Below, piece by piece: positions 45,844 through 57,729 of a DNA stretch of 64,000 nucleotides. The notes under the pieces are model-generated. The model had not been told where the DNA came from, searched no databases, and saw only the letters and a list, made by a program, of their open reading frames with translations. The first letter of the stretch is position 1. Every line of letters starts with the position of its first letter. Source of the DNA: Ephydatia muelleri (taxonomy: Eukaryota > Porifera > Demospongiae > Spongillida > Spongillidae). A program made the translations under genes and the position numbers. The stretch spans positions 16,638,242 to 16,702,241 of the forward strand of contig JABACO010000002.1 of assembly GCA_013339895.1 (NCBI GenBank). Direction: 5' to 3'.

Positions 45844-46067
45844 GGTAAGGAGAAGTAATGCTTGCACTTTTGCTAGAAAACTTGCATATGCTGACTATTT
45901 GTATGTTTTTATCTGTGTGAACCACTCACCTCCTCACATCATGTCCTGATGCAATGTGACTCACTGAAACACACCTATCAAGGGGTAGGAGTTGTTAGAG
46001 GCCTCTTAGCTTTTACTAGATGAGTATTATATATGTATAATGCCCTGATTCTTTCTAAATACACTAT

Positions 46068-46131
<64 letters not shown>
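46068..46131. repeat. Uninterrupted 64-G homopolymer
   Basis: A run of 64 G immediately outside the arm B duplication edge, followed by gagaggggagag. Such a run is at the limit of what assemblies represent faithfully, so its true length is uncertain. Confidence 0.9.
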
Positions 46132-46132
<1 letters not shown>

Positions 46133-46139
46133 GAGGGGA

Positions 46140-46911
46140 GAGAGATAATATATATCCACTCTTCCATGCAAAGAGCACCACAAATTGCTTCAGAACAGGC
46201 GATAATGATGCTAGAATAATTCAAATATATCATGTCATTTAATGATGCCACCTTCACTCGCTTTCACAATGGCTTTGTGCTTGTCACCACAGCTTTGCCT
46301 TTGCTGCTTGATGATGCTTCAAAGTGTTGGTGAATGAAACGTCTGGACATTGTTTCTTTTTAAAACAGAATCTGAAACAGAGACATTAAATAGAACATTG
46401 TAAACAAACATACATCATTCATGCCTTCTCAATGTGTCTCATTGCGGCATTGAAGGTCACATGCTTGAACAAACAAGAGTAATATGTCATTCACAGAAAT
46501 GGATTTGTGAATTTATGCAGAGTGCAATCAAACAGTTTATCTAGCATACGTACCACAATCAGGGTGCTTATAGTACCAGCATCCACCTCACTGCATAGTG
46601 ACCTTAGCATGAAACACAGCACAACACTCTACATTCTTTCACCGAATTAATGTATCCCTAAAGCTTTGCTGCTTTGCATTCATGGCGTTAGAAAGCTATG
46701 CTAGGTCAATGAAATTCATTTGAAACATGCATGCATCTGACACTTGAACTGAAACCTAATGTGTACAAAACAAAAATCGGTAGAATCACTAAGCACTAAA
46801 AGGATCCAAAATACTTCCTGCGGTCATTAAATGCAGCAAAAAAGTCTATAGCAATTTCATTGGTATCTAAAGTGTCAGTGACATCTAAATTTAAAAGCAC
46901 ATGCATAAGAA
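46140..46911. other. No gene recognised
   Basis: AT-rich intergenic DNA with no significant frame. Confidence 0.45.
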
Positions 46912-46916
46912 AGCAG

Positions 46917-47755
46917 TGTAACGGACCGAACTAGCTACAGCTTGCGCGCCCCGCCGCTAGCGCTGCTCTGCTCACGTTGTTCCACCTGCTAGCCACTTAA
47001 TCTCGTCACCAGACCCCCGAACATACACAGTTCACACCATTATATACACACAGACAAGCCTACTAAATGTTCCATTCACACGTTATGACCCCATGTGAAC
47101 TTATGACATCAGAGAGACCTCTGGTCTCTCACACTCCTCTCTTCTTCTCCTGCGACAAACACCATTCCTTTGTCGACCGTTCCTTCCTGCCTTTGCTTAT
47201 CTTCCGCCTTCTCCCCTTCAGACATACTCCGCTAGCTCCATCTTTCCATTCTGATCTCTCACACGCTCCGTCCGTGATGGCTCACAGGAAACTTCTGCAG
47301 GTCCTCCTAGCATCGGAACGACTCCACCACCCTCAGGTTCTCCATTCTTGGGTACCGCTAGACACGCACTCCAGCCGGCTACCCTCAGGTCTACCACTTT
47401 TGGATTAGCTGCAAGCCTTCCGTTTCTCAGGTCCACCTCAGCTTCACACCTGCGCAGTCACGACGCGCGTACGCTCTTCCTGGATCCATGGGTCTCCCTG
47501 AACAACTGTCACGGATGGATCCCACCGCTGCCACCATATGTAACGGACCGAACTAGCTACAGCTTGCGCGCCCCGCCGCTAGCGCTGCTCTGCTCACGTT
47601 GTTCCACCTGCTAGCCACTTAATCTCGTCACCAGACCCCCGAACATACACAGTTCACACCATTATATACACACAGACAAGCCTACTAAATGTTCCATTCA
47701 CACGTTATGACCCCGTGTGAACTTATGACATCAGAGAGACCTCTGGTCTCTCACA
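46917..47755 (-). mobile_element. TRIM-like non-autonomous LTR retrotransposon
   Basis: Two direct repeats of 217 bp (46917-47133 and 47539-47755) differ by about one base. They begin TG and end CA and are flanked by the same 5-mer agcag (46912-46916 and 47756-47760). In minus orientation the 5' LTR (47539-47755) is followed after two bases by tggtggcagcggtgggatcc, a plausible primer-binding site. The 3' LTR is preceded by the purine tract gcaggagaagaagagaggag. The 405-bp interior has no gag-pol; a 72-codon minus frame (47218-47436) may be a remnant. Near-identical LTRs mean recent insertion. Confidence 0.92.
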
Positions 47756-47764
47756 AGCAGTTAT

Positions 47765-48175
47765 TCAGCCATTTGTTAAGTAAGGCTGAATAATTGTTTT
47801 GCAGGGTAGAATGAGTAATTTGGATTCTTGTGTATTACTGTCTTCAACACTCACATCTGCAAATCAACCTAGCAATTGCTTATCAGCATCTGCCAGCTTG
47901 CAGTTGTGACAAAGTAAGCATTATAAATGCACAAAAAATTTTTAGGGGCTTTGCCGACACCTACAAAGACCCTTTGGGCGCTTCAAATAAGCTTACCATT
48001 CACATTTTATTTGCTTGTCAAATTCTCCAAAGCTGTTTCCCTAAAACGCTCAATATATTCCTCACAATACCGCAATAATTGCCAACGCCCTCGACACTGA
48101 TAAATCATGATCACGACTTCAGTTATCAGAAGCCAGGATAACGAAGAATTTTAAATTAGTATAATTTTTCTTTAT
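47765..48175. other. No gene recognised
   Basis: Short frames only. Confidence 0.4.
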
Positions 48176-48180
48176 TGCAG

Positions 48181-48480
48181 TATTGGCGTTTCAGGGAAAC
48201 GTTCTTATACATAGTTGTGTACAAGACTCGATTTACGCTGCCATCTTTGTTGGACACAGTGTGGAAAAGAACTGCAAATAGCCATCGCACGTATAAACCA
48301 CATAGTGAAGTACTGTTCCGCTCTACTTCACCCAAGGTGTTACAGGGTTATAAAAGACACGGCTGGTGTCGATCAAATCGGTATACTCACGATTTCATGA
48401 GCAAAAGGCGCACAAAATTCGGAAACGCGCTCTTCCGGTTGAAATCGCATGCTGTCACGGGCCCACATTCAAGGCCTTGA
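48181..48480 (+). CDS. Candidate exon, unrecognised
   Basis: A 100-codon frame directly after a good acceptor (tttctttattgcag), basic in composition (KRRTKFGNALFRLKSH), ending at a stop. An overlapping frame (48215-48400) is also open. No domain is recognisable and no upstream exon can be placed. Confidence 0.22.
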   Translation, partial: YWRFRETFLYIVVYKTRFTLPSLLDTVWKRTANSHRTYKPHSEVLFRSTSPKVLQGYKRHGWCRSNRYTHDFMSKRRTKFGNALFRLKSHAVTGPHSRP

Positions 48481-48887
48481 ATTGCTGTGCCACCTGCTAC
48501 TTTTCTATGCATGCTCATGCATACTATTGACTAACGTCAATAACAGCTGCAAGTGCAAACCTAGTACAGCCTAACAATGGGTGAGTCTTGCAAAAGGCAT
48601 TCTAACAAGAATAGCCTACCTGAGACCATCTTTATACTCCCTTAGCATGCTATCCTTTCATGCATTCAAATTGTCAGCAATTATGACCACTTAGTGTACA
48701 GCCACAAAATCATGTATCTGCATATGCATAACCTCCTATGCTGAAACACAAGGTGGCCCACTATAATACAAAATTGGTTACGTCAGGTTTTAAATACAGA
48801 AGTCGTGCAATAACAAGCAAACATCTGAATCTTAAGATAGAAAGCCACCTTACATGTGTGAGCATTTGGCCAAATCATGCATATGGC

Positions 48888-48962
48888 TTCTCTGGCCTCG
48901 TCCCCAGGCCCTATTTTGATACTAAAGTTAGACAAAAAATAGGGCCTGGTATCCACGGACAA
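48888..48962. repeat. Small inverted repeat (CCAGGCCCTATTTT)
   Basis: The word ccaggccctatttt is followed 20 bp later by aaaatagggcctgg, a short MITE-like hairpin. Confidence 0.65.
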
Positions 48963-49063
48963 GGTCTTTGTGCGCATGCGCTAGCCATTCACCAGAATCT
49001 GGTGAATCGCGTACTGTTGTAATTTGGTTTGTAATCCTTTCCTTATACTGGTCTGATCGAGTT

Positions 49064-49201
49064 ATGGCTGAGTTCCTTGATGTGGTAGCTTATTCTCTAA
49101 GATGTGTTCACCAGGAAAGCCTAATACTGAAGGCCAAGCAGGAGAAAGCACTTTTCCATCTGTACAATGGTCGGGATATTTTTCAGCACCTGATGCTGTA
49201 G
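49064..49201 (+). pseudogene. RecQ-like helicase N-terminal fragment
   Basis: A 45-residue frame from ATG to TAG: MAEFLDVVAYSLRC, then LILKAKQEKALFHLYNGRDIF. The Lys-x-x-Gln and following gly-rich loop match the Q-motif region (motif 0) preceding the Walker A of RecQ-type helicases. The expected TGxGKS motif does not follow, as the frame stops. Either a splice donor precedes the stop or this is a truncated copy, as often occurs in multiplied RecQ-like genes of early animals. Confidence 0.45.
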
Positions 49202-49209
49202 TTTCGGTA

Positions 49210-50110
49210 TAGCTTAGCCTGAACAGAATTCGCTCGTCGCAGCCATTAACATGGCAGCTGCAAACAGATTGTGGAAGTATATTTATATGTCACGCGGTCC
49301 GGAGCTAGCACGTAGTGCAATTGCTTTTCAATATCAACCAAAGCTATACTATAGTTCCTGTTCGATCGCAAAAATGTATGCATTACATGTATATACATGT
49401 ATAATTTATAATTATAACCGGGACCTATTGTACATATACTTAAGCTATTACGACATGGCAATCGCTATAAAAAAAAAGATCCACAGAAAAGTGTAGCGGC
49501 CATGGCGCTACGGTCGCTACAGTTCCTACGCCACTGTCTTCGACACCCCAAAAATGGCACTTACGCAGCACTCATGTCTTATGATCAGTATGTGGCGAAT
49601 CAACAAGTTTATTCGGATCCATAAGTTCCACGCCAATCTTTGAACCTGAAAGTTGCTATAGAGGAGGACAAAGGCCGATAGCGAAACGCTTACCATATCG
49701 TGCTCTTTGCTGCGCTGATGCACGTTGTACTTTGGCGCCAAAATAGGTTGCAATAAAATAGGTAACATCCATCGGCTACCCCACTGTTTCCCCGCCAAAA
49801 ACTAATAGTCACGTGAATTGCTCAAGGGACAGTTATAGTTGAATTAACCAGCAACTGTCAATCAATTGCAATTAGCGAGCTTATACCGCTTGTTATTGGT
49901 ATGCGATGTGTTGCCATGGCAATGAGGTAACAGTCCAGTACTACATGTGTGTGCGATTTAAATCTTTTATCAGCCTTGAAATTGATTCATTAAGGTCCAA
50001 TAGAAGAATGCAGAACATACAACATGTACATGGAATCAGTTTTAGTTTGAGTGAGGACGGAAGACATAATCCTTTATCCCTACACATGTAAAGAATGAAC
50101 GAAGTACTTC
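49210..50110. other. No gene recognised
   Basis: Short frames only and no recognisable repeat. Confidence 0.45.
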
Positions 50111-50674
50111 TATAATGTTGCACACAGCCACACACATGTCACACAAACAGGCACACATCACACACAGGGGTGGCGGAAGCAATTCAGCATTGGTCCGGCT
50201 TGGGCGTGGCCATAATTTTTTTTCTATATCGATAGCTGCCATATGCATACTTCGTAGTGTAATATTGTGCAATTATGACGCATAAAACAAAGTTACAAAT
50301 TTACATTAAGAAAACACAATTAAAATGTACCAAAAACATGCATTCTATGTTCACTTCCACAAGCAAACTCATTCGCTATTGAAGATAAACATCATCCAAC
50401 TGCTCTTTATAGATGTTTAGTATCATAAGATAATTCAGCCTTGGTTGCAGCATTGTACTCCGCAAATAACTTTTAATCCGCCTCATTGTAGAAAATAATT
50501 GGGTAAGATCAATGTAAGTGGCGGGTGGAACTTCTCGGGAATGCCCTTGCTAGCCATTTGTTAATCTCACGCACGTGTTACATAAACAGCAACCTCCTTA
50601 GGATTTAAGAAACTAATATATATATCTATTTTTAAGCTCAGTATTAAGATTGGTCGGGCCAAAGCCGGACCTGC

Positions 50675-50710
<36 letters not shown>

Positions 50711-51345
50711 TGCGCCACCCCTGACACACAGGCACACATCACACAAGGCATACATCACACATAGGCACACATCACACATAGGCACACATCACACAGAGGC
50801 ACACATCACACACAGAGGCACACATCACACACAGAGGCACACATCACACAGGATAAGGCACCATCACACAGGGATACATCACACAGGCACACATCACACA
50901 GAGGCACACATCACACAGAGGCACACATCACAGAGGCACTCATCACTAAGGCTACAAACACACACAGGCACACATCACACCAACAGGCACACATCACACA
51001 CAGGCACAAATGACACACAGGAACAAATCACACAGGCACACATCATAAAGAGGCACACATCACACAGGCACACATCATACAGGCACACATCACACAGGCA
51101 CACATCATACAGGCACACATCACACAGACACACATCAACAGACACACATCACACACAGGCATAGATCACACACAGGCACAAATGACACACAGGCATAAAT
51201 CACAAAGGCACACATCACACATAGGCACACATCACACATCACACACAGAGGCACACATCACACAGGCACACATAACACAGAAGCACCATAACACAGGTAC
51301 ACATCACACAGACACATCACACACAGGCACACATCACACTGTTAA
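50110..51345. repeat. Minisatellite (GGCACACATCACACA), split by a MITE
   Basis: Units of 12-17 bp, ggcacacatcacaca with agag or cat spacers, repeated some 40 times in 50720-51345, and a few units at 50115-50165. A 556-bp MITE separates the two parts. Confidence 0.9.
50167..50722. mobile_element. MITE inserted in the minisatellite (CAGGGGTGGCG termini)
   Basis: Starts caggggtggcgg and ends cgccacccctg. Subterminal tggtccggc / gccggacc words are also inverted. A run of about 31 C (50677-50707) lies near the right end. The flanks are minisatellite on both sides, which masks the target duplication. Confidence 0.8.
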
Positions 51346-51349
51346 AAAA

Positions 51350-51495
51350 AGGGTGTTACCGCAACACATTTAGGGGTGTTCGTACGCCTGTTAAGGAATA
51401 ACACCCCATGGAGTGTAGTGGTAACCACTCAGGGGTGTTATAGCCAACACCCCTGAAGTGTAGCCATTACACTCTAGTGGGTGTTGACGCGGGTA
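51350..51495. repeat. GGGTGTT/AACACCC palindromic cluster
   Basis: Multiple ggggtgtt and aacacccc words in both orientations, together with agtgtagtgg/ccattacact pairs, create overlapping hairpins over about 145 bp. Possibly a small MITE. Confidence 0.55.
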
Positions 51496-51499
51496 GCAG

Positions 51500-52375
51500 A
51501 AGTTCGTGTATGCACCATAATCTAATAAACTATACAACAACAGTTGATGATTTTAATAAAAAGTTGACAATAAATACAAATATACAACAAAACTATAAAC
51601 ATGTCTTTAGGGCCTATACGACGATCGAGTAGTCCAGGAGTGTTTCTCTGCATGCTTTGGACACTAAACAAATGAAGAAAACACATGCATATATATAAAG
51701 TCAGGTTCCAATATGAGACATGTCTAACCTTTTTAATTGAATCTTGGGTGCCGCCATCAGTCCGACGACGGTCATGTTCGCTAAGCAGATCGGTGACAAT
51801 AACAACGTCAATCGTACCGATTGTTAAGCTTACCTCGAAGGCTTGCTAGAGCCAGCTTGTCATGTGACCTTTGTAAGGTAAGGTAGGGCGTTATTTAACG
51901 CGACAAGGTACTTACTTGCCTTAAGCAGTGGCTCATTATAGTGGGTAGCGCAACACACAGTAGTAGCCGAATTTTCCTTAGCTAGAGCGTATAAACAGGC
52001 ATTCCGGTCCGATCGCAAACTGCTGTTCTCGATGAACTCTCTTCAAAGCGCTCAACTCGTCTTACTCAAATGCATCGCTCAACGCTGGAAGGAAACAAAT
52101 AGCTTACCAAAAAGTCGTGTAACACCGAACTTACCTGTTCCCAGAACGTGTTTCTAAAGGTCACGCATGCGCAACGAAATATATATTTAGCATGATATAT
52201 TTGTTACAATTGTGGATAATCACGATGACAAGAAAGGACACAAATAGCTAGGGTACACTGTAGGTATTCAGGATGTCTAAGATATAGAGTTGTCCAAATG
52301 TGAGGAAAGCTATACAGGACTTTTGAGTAGTTCCAATTGCAAAAAGTGCACTTCTCTCAGAGTGTATTTGCTGTC
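51500..52375. other. No gene recognised
   Basis: No credible frame. Confidence 0.4.
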
Positions 52376-52379
52376 CAAC

Positions 52380-52980
52380 AGCATTTCTGTGTATGTGTGA
52401 ATGTGTGTGCACATGTATACATACACATACACACATGAATTATACACATACACACATGTGCATGTGTGTTAATATGTGTGCATTGTGTGTGTGAATGCGT
52501 GTGTATGTGTGTATTTGCATGTGTGTGCATGTGTGTGTATGTGCATGTGGCCATGTGTGTATGCAGGCCTGTAGCCAGGGGGGTTGGTCAATCCCCCTTG
52601 TTTGATGCCTTATTGCGAGGGGGACTCCTTCCCCCCCCCCCCCCCCCTCCCCGGACCCCCGCTTTCATATTTGGCTAAATGTGCATGTGCATGTGTATTG
52701 CATTGTGTGTGCTTATGTGTACATGTGTGTGTATGTGTTCATATGTGTATGTGTGTGTTAGCATGAGTCTGTCATGCATGTGTGCATGTGTGTGCATTGT
52801 GTGTGTATGTGTGTGTTAGCATGAGTCTGTCATGCACGTGTGTGCATGTGTGTGCATTGTGTTTGTATGTATGTATGTCTGCACGTGTGTGCATGTGTGT
52901 ATTGTGTGCATATGTGTGTGCATTTGTGTGCGTTGTGTGCGCATGTGTGTATGTCTACATGTGTGAGCATGTGTGTATGT
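52380..52980. repeat. TG-rich simple sequence interrupted by a C-rich insertion
   Basis: Long irregular (TG)n/(TGTGCATG)n tracts on both sides of 52566-52680. That insertion begins gcaggcctgtagccagg, carries a run of about 18 C and resembles a truncated MITE. The word gtgtgttagcatgagtctgtcatgc is duplicated at 52755 and 52815. Confidence 0.8.
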
Positions 52981-52984
52981 CAAC

Positions 52985-55780
52985 AATTCATGAACCATTT
53001 CTACAGATATTTAACCACCTACAAGACTTCTTTACTAGCTCTTGCTTTAAAGAGCAATGTAAGCAAAACAAAATGCATGCCTTTTTCAGGCCTAGTTGTA
53101 TCTGAATTCCACCCCTTTAGGAACATGTTTCCTATTTATTACAAGTTGTGGAAGACCATGACCTTTACAAAAGAATACCAGCTGATGTGCTCAGGACAAG
53201 ATAACAGAGGTTCTAAAGGAGACCACCTGCAGGATCTTATACAGAGGATTCCCTAATAGATGAAGCAGGAACAATGATAACTGACATGTGCAGCAGGGCT
53301 CATCACATAAACCATATAAGTTCATCCCTGCATAGTACACAGAATCAGATGCATAGACACCATATATGGTTAGCATTTTTCCTACCGGTTATGTATGAGA
53401 GGGGAGGCCAGGAAGGATGTGGGGTGGGAAGCATTCTGATCTCTAAATGAAAAGGGATGTCTTTGTTCAAAACATTACCATGCACTATAAATGTCTGCTG
53501 CTATTTTTATACTGCTGATTATGTGTAGGCAGTAGTATGGGGATGGAGTGGGAGGGCTAACGGCTTTTAGCAGGCTTTTAATATTGATATCTTTGTGAGA
53601 AATAAAAATGACAAGAGTGCATGACTAATTCGATGAGCATGACAATGAAATGTAAGTTCGAAATACATATTATATTTTATACTTATACTTCTTCACAAGA
53701 TAGGTGGAGTCTTGCTCAGGGTACAGACCACACCCAGACAACACAACTAACCAGCAGCTAGAGATATTTAACCCATTTATTTAACCCATTCTTGCCCTGG
53801 GTACAGACCAACCCGGTTAATCAGCATCAGCTAAAGTGATTCTTCCTAATGTGCACCCCAGCAAAAAGAGCTGGGAGTATGTGGCGCGCGCGCGCGTGGT
53901 GTGTCATTGCGCATATCGGGATGAGGTATCAAGATGTAGGAACGGACCGTTAACGCACGCAGTCGTAGAAATAGGTAGAAACACGCTGAGCGCACTGATG
54001 AAAGAAATATTCAAATGTATTGAACCAACGGCACATTACTAGCAACGACACGCTCCTCCCACTCACACAGGCACCAATTTGCACTATAAGGGCGCGCCCA
54101 CCATTTGATATTATTAAACATTATTGACTTCTAAATTATATTATTACGTAATAGCAAAAGTAATTAATTTTGTTGTTGATTCTCCTGCTCGCAAAATGAA
54201 AGCGAAAAATAAAAGAATGCATTATTCATATTAAAAAAGTTATCCAACTGCGTTAATGTTTAAAAACAATCAAATACTTTACATGCGTTTTCAATGTACA
54301 GACATGTATGGATGTCCGAAATTGCTGGACAAGTTGCAACGAAACGCGTAAGTTTTTCAGCTTTTTAGCTTTTGAAGCAAGAATTAAGCCGGAAAGAAAA
54401 GTAATGAATACTTCCCCTTCATGATGCAATTAGTACATTTCAGGGGTTAAGTCAAACGAGATTCGGAATTCAGGCGAACCCCGAGGCACCCGAAAAACAC
54501 GTAAATCGGGACCGATCTTTCCAACCACATGCGAAGTCAAATCTTGCATGCACTTAGGTACCACAGTGGGGTACCTATAGAATAATTGTTTATCTTTTAT
54601 CTATGTTGCTTACGGGAACTGCAATTAAAAAATGCAATTTGAATCTGTTTGTTTTCACCACCCATTGTTTAGATTTGATAACATCTTTTTCTTGGCTGAA
54701 TGTAAAAACCCAATTCTCTTGCATGTAGTAATGGGTTCAAACGTTACAAGAAAAATAGCAAAAGGGTCGTTATTAATTGGAACACTGAACTTTCGGACAA
54801 GCTTGATGTTGGAGGGTGTAGCTGACTGTATACTGTGAAGTACTGGAATACCCGCGCTCGTGACCCAATGACAGTCTGTTTAGGAATCAATATCAGCTTA
54901 GAGCAGCGATAAGAATCACACAGCCATAGGCACACAAATAACATCAGTTCGCGCCTCCGTCCATCCGTAAGGTATGCCAGCCTCCAAATGATCTGGTCAT
55001 TCTCTGCTCAGCGGTAGCTTTAAGTACCTCCGATAAATCAGAATGTTCTCAAGGGTTAAACTAGGCAATTGCAATTACACAATAAATGACAATACAACAT
55101 ATATTGCAATGTACATGCATGTATAGGGGATCCAGTGGCTGCTCAAACCATGGTTACACAAGCTACTCACCTCTGTCTGCAGCTCATGCTCCACATCATG
55201 TAAACATAGGGTCCTTCCGGCCAAGGCGAAGCCGGCCTATACAGCAGTACTGCACTGCATTATCCAAAACGAGATATGAAATAGCCTATGTAGCTTTAGG
55301 GCATGGAGCACCAGCTGCAAACAGGAAATTTAAGAATTTCCATCCAGCAGTCCTCGATAATCCATGTACTGCAAGTTTTCCACACTGGGTACTCAACTCC
55401 AGGATGAGAAAGCCTTGATATCACTGAATTTTTGTTGAAACTATCCCAGCGTGTAACTAGATTTTTATACTACAACACGTAGCTTCTGGGGCTCCGCCTC
55501 ACACCCGATGGCAGTGTATCCCCTCCCACACCCTCTCCTCACTTGTGCCTCCCCCTCCCGACTGTGTGCATTTTGTTTCAGTGGGAACATGATATGCAGG
55601 TTCCACTGACCATAGGAAATGGATTCATCCTAATGGATAACAATATATATATAGCGGTGCTTCTGCTATTCTTTCTAAATTTACGTTGTACATATACTTT
55701 TCACATCGATGTGCTCTTTCCATTGCTTGTTGGATATAAAATAAAACCTCGCATCGATGAGTTACTTTCACATCTATAGA
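52985..55780. other. No gene recognised
   Basis: AT-rich DNA with short frames. The word ttgcccagggtacagacca-like is repeated near 53713 and 53793, and gcgcgcgcgcg occurs at 53884. The 110-codon frame at 55086-55418 has no recognisable motif. Confidence 0.4.
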
Positions 55781-55865
55781 CCCGACCCTTCGCTACCATC
55801 GATGGACCCTTCGCATCCATCGATGGACCCTTCACGTTGATTGATGAACCCTTCACATCGATCGC
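55780..55865. repeat. Short tandem repeat (GGACCCTTCGCATCCATCGAT)
   Basis: Four units of about 21 bp with variation at the atcgat end. Confidence 0.8.
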
Positions 55866-56509
55866 ATGGTCGTATAATAGCAACGGTCGATGAATAGAAA
55901 TAATCGATTCGATAAGTAAGTTCCGTCGATGCGATTGAAAAAACCTGTCGCTACGATTGCTGAAATGGCAATGCAAAAGAAAAATATCGAAAAATCTGAA
56001 TTTTGTTCCCTACGGCGCTTGATAAGAATCAGTGGTCTGTACAAACATGCACAAGCGCAGTTAAATTGAATACAATGCATGAGCGTGTGACAATCACTGT
56101 GCAATAAACCTAGTATACGCTACTGTATATTTTTGCGTATATTTTGCGTTTACCACCAATATACCAAGGTCAGTGTATATTTCAAATATCCCCTGGTATA
56201 CTTCATGAATCCACGGGCTACAATTATTCATAGCGCATATTCATAACACGGTCCAACAATGAATTTATGCAACTCATGCACGTGAGTATTATCGTTATTA
56301 TTTCAGGCGCGCGTGAATTCAAATGGATTATTTCCTCCTGGAATGTCTCGAGTATTGGTCCAGGACCATATGGCCCAGTCTGGTGGTGAACTGTAGTGTA
56401 CAACACTGGAGTTGAATAAGCATATTGAATTTACAGCCTGTCATGCCATGCATCAAAGCAGGTTGCAGACAAGATGTTCCTTGGACTTTCCATGCAGTAC
56501 ACCTCGAGT

Positions 56510-57725
56510 CATAAGACTCACGTGGTGGCACTTGACAGGTGAGTAGTACAATTCAATTTGTAGCACACTTGCCCTGTTTGAGGACCTGATGGTCCTTAAG
56601 CTTTTCATGCAATGACGTGACACCTTTTCACTTCATAAGAGTCATTGGATTCACGTGACCTTGGAGGGCGTGGCACTTGACAGGTGAGTTGTACAATTCA
56701 ATTTGTAGCACACTTGCCCCGTTCACCTGAGGACAAGATGTTCCTTAAGCTTTTCATGCAGTGACATCTTTTCTCCTCAAAGGGGTCATTGGATTCACGT
56801 GACCTTAGAGTGCTTGGCACTTGACAGGTGAGTTGTACATTTCAATTTGTAGCACACTTGCCCCGTTCACCTGAGGACAAGATGTTCCTTCAGCTTTTCA
56901 TGCAGTGACACCTTTTCTCCTCAAAGGGGTCATTGGATTCACGTGACCTTGGAGGGCGTGGCACTTGACAGGTCAGTCGTATAATTCAATTTGTAGCACA
57001 CTTGCCCCGTTCACCACCATAACTTGAGGACAAGATGTTCCTTAAGCTTTTCATGCAGTGACACCTTTTCACCTCAAAGGGGTCATTGGATTCACGTGAC
57101 CTTGGAGGGCGTGGCACTTGACAGGTGAGTTGTGCAATTCAATTTGTAGCACACTTGCCCTGTTCACCACCATAACTTGGGGACAAGATGTTCCTTAAGT
57201 ATTTCATGTACATGTAGTGACACCTTTTCTCCTCAAAGGGGTCATTGGATTCACGTGACCTTGGAGGGCGTGGCACTTGACAGGTGAGTTGTACAATTCA
57301 ATTTGTAGCACACTTGTCCCGTTCACCACCATAACTTGGGGACAAGATGTTCCTTAAGCTTTTCATGCAGTGACACCTTTTCACCTCATAGGGGTCATTG
57401 GATTCACGTGACCTTGGAGGGCGTGGCACTTGACAGGTGATTTGTGCAATTCAATTTGTAGCACCTGTTCACCACCATAACTTGGGGACAAGATGTTCCT
57501 TAAGTATGTCATGTACATGTAGTGACACCTTTTCTCCTCAAAGGGGTCATTGGATTCACGTGACCTTGGAGGGCGTGGCACTTGACAGGTGAGTTGTACA
57601 ATTCAATTTGTAGCACACTTGTCCCTTCACCACCATAACTTGGGGACAAGATGTTCCTTAAGCTTTTCATGCAGTGACACCTTTTCACCTCATAGGGGTC
57701 ATTGGATTCACGTGACCTTGAGCAA
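56510..57725. repeat. Satellite-like array, ~145-165-bp unit
   Basis: About eight tandem units sharing ggtcattggattcacgtgac, cttggagggcgtggcacttg, acaggtgagttgtacaattc and gacaagatgttccttaagc. Units differ by small indels such as the ccaccataactt insertion. Each unit has a ttttctcctcaaag/ggg acceptor-like and a gacag/gtgagt donor-like sequence 45 bp apart, with an open phase between them (see findings), and a CACGTG core. Confidence 0.92.
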
Positions 57726-57729
57726 CACT

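Larger units (their letters stand above)
33595..46035. repeat. Inverted segmental duplication, arm B
   Basis: Counterpart of 15220-22035 in reverse orientation. It is longer because sequences between the fifth and last receptor exons (about 35.5-43.4 kb) have no counterpart in arm A. These include a telomere-like tract, three MITE/hAT-type elements and two large tandem arrays. The inner edge lies inside the vWA first exon (about 33597) and the outer edge just before the 64-G tract. Confidence 0.88.

Noticed and set aside
46027-46257. Proline- or glycine-rich frames
   Set aside because: Pure translation of the 64-G tract.
53836-54042. 68-codon frame with GCGCGCGC near its start
   Set aside because: No motif, no splice signals and low-complexity context.
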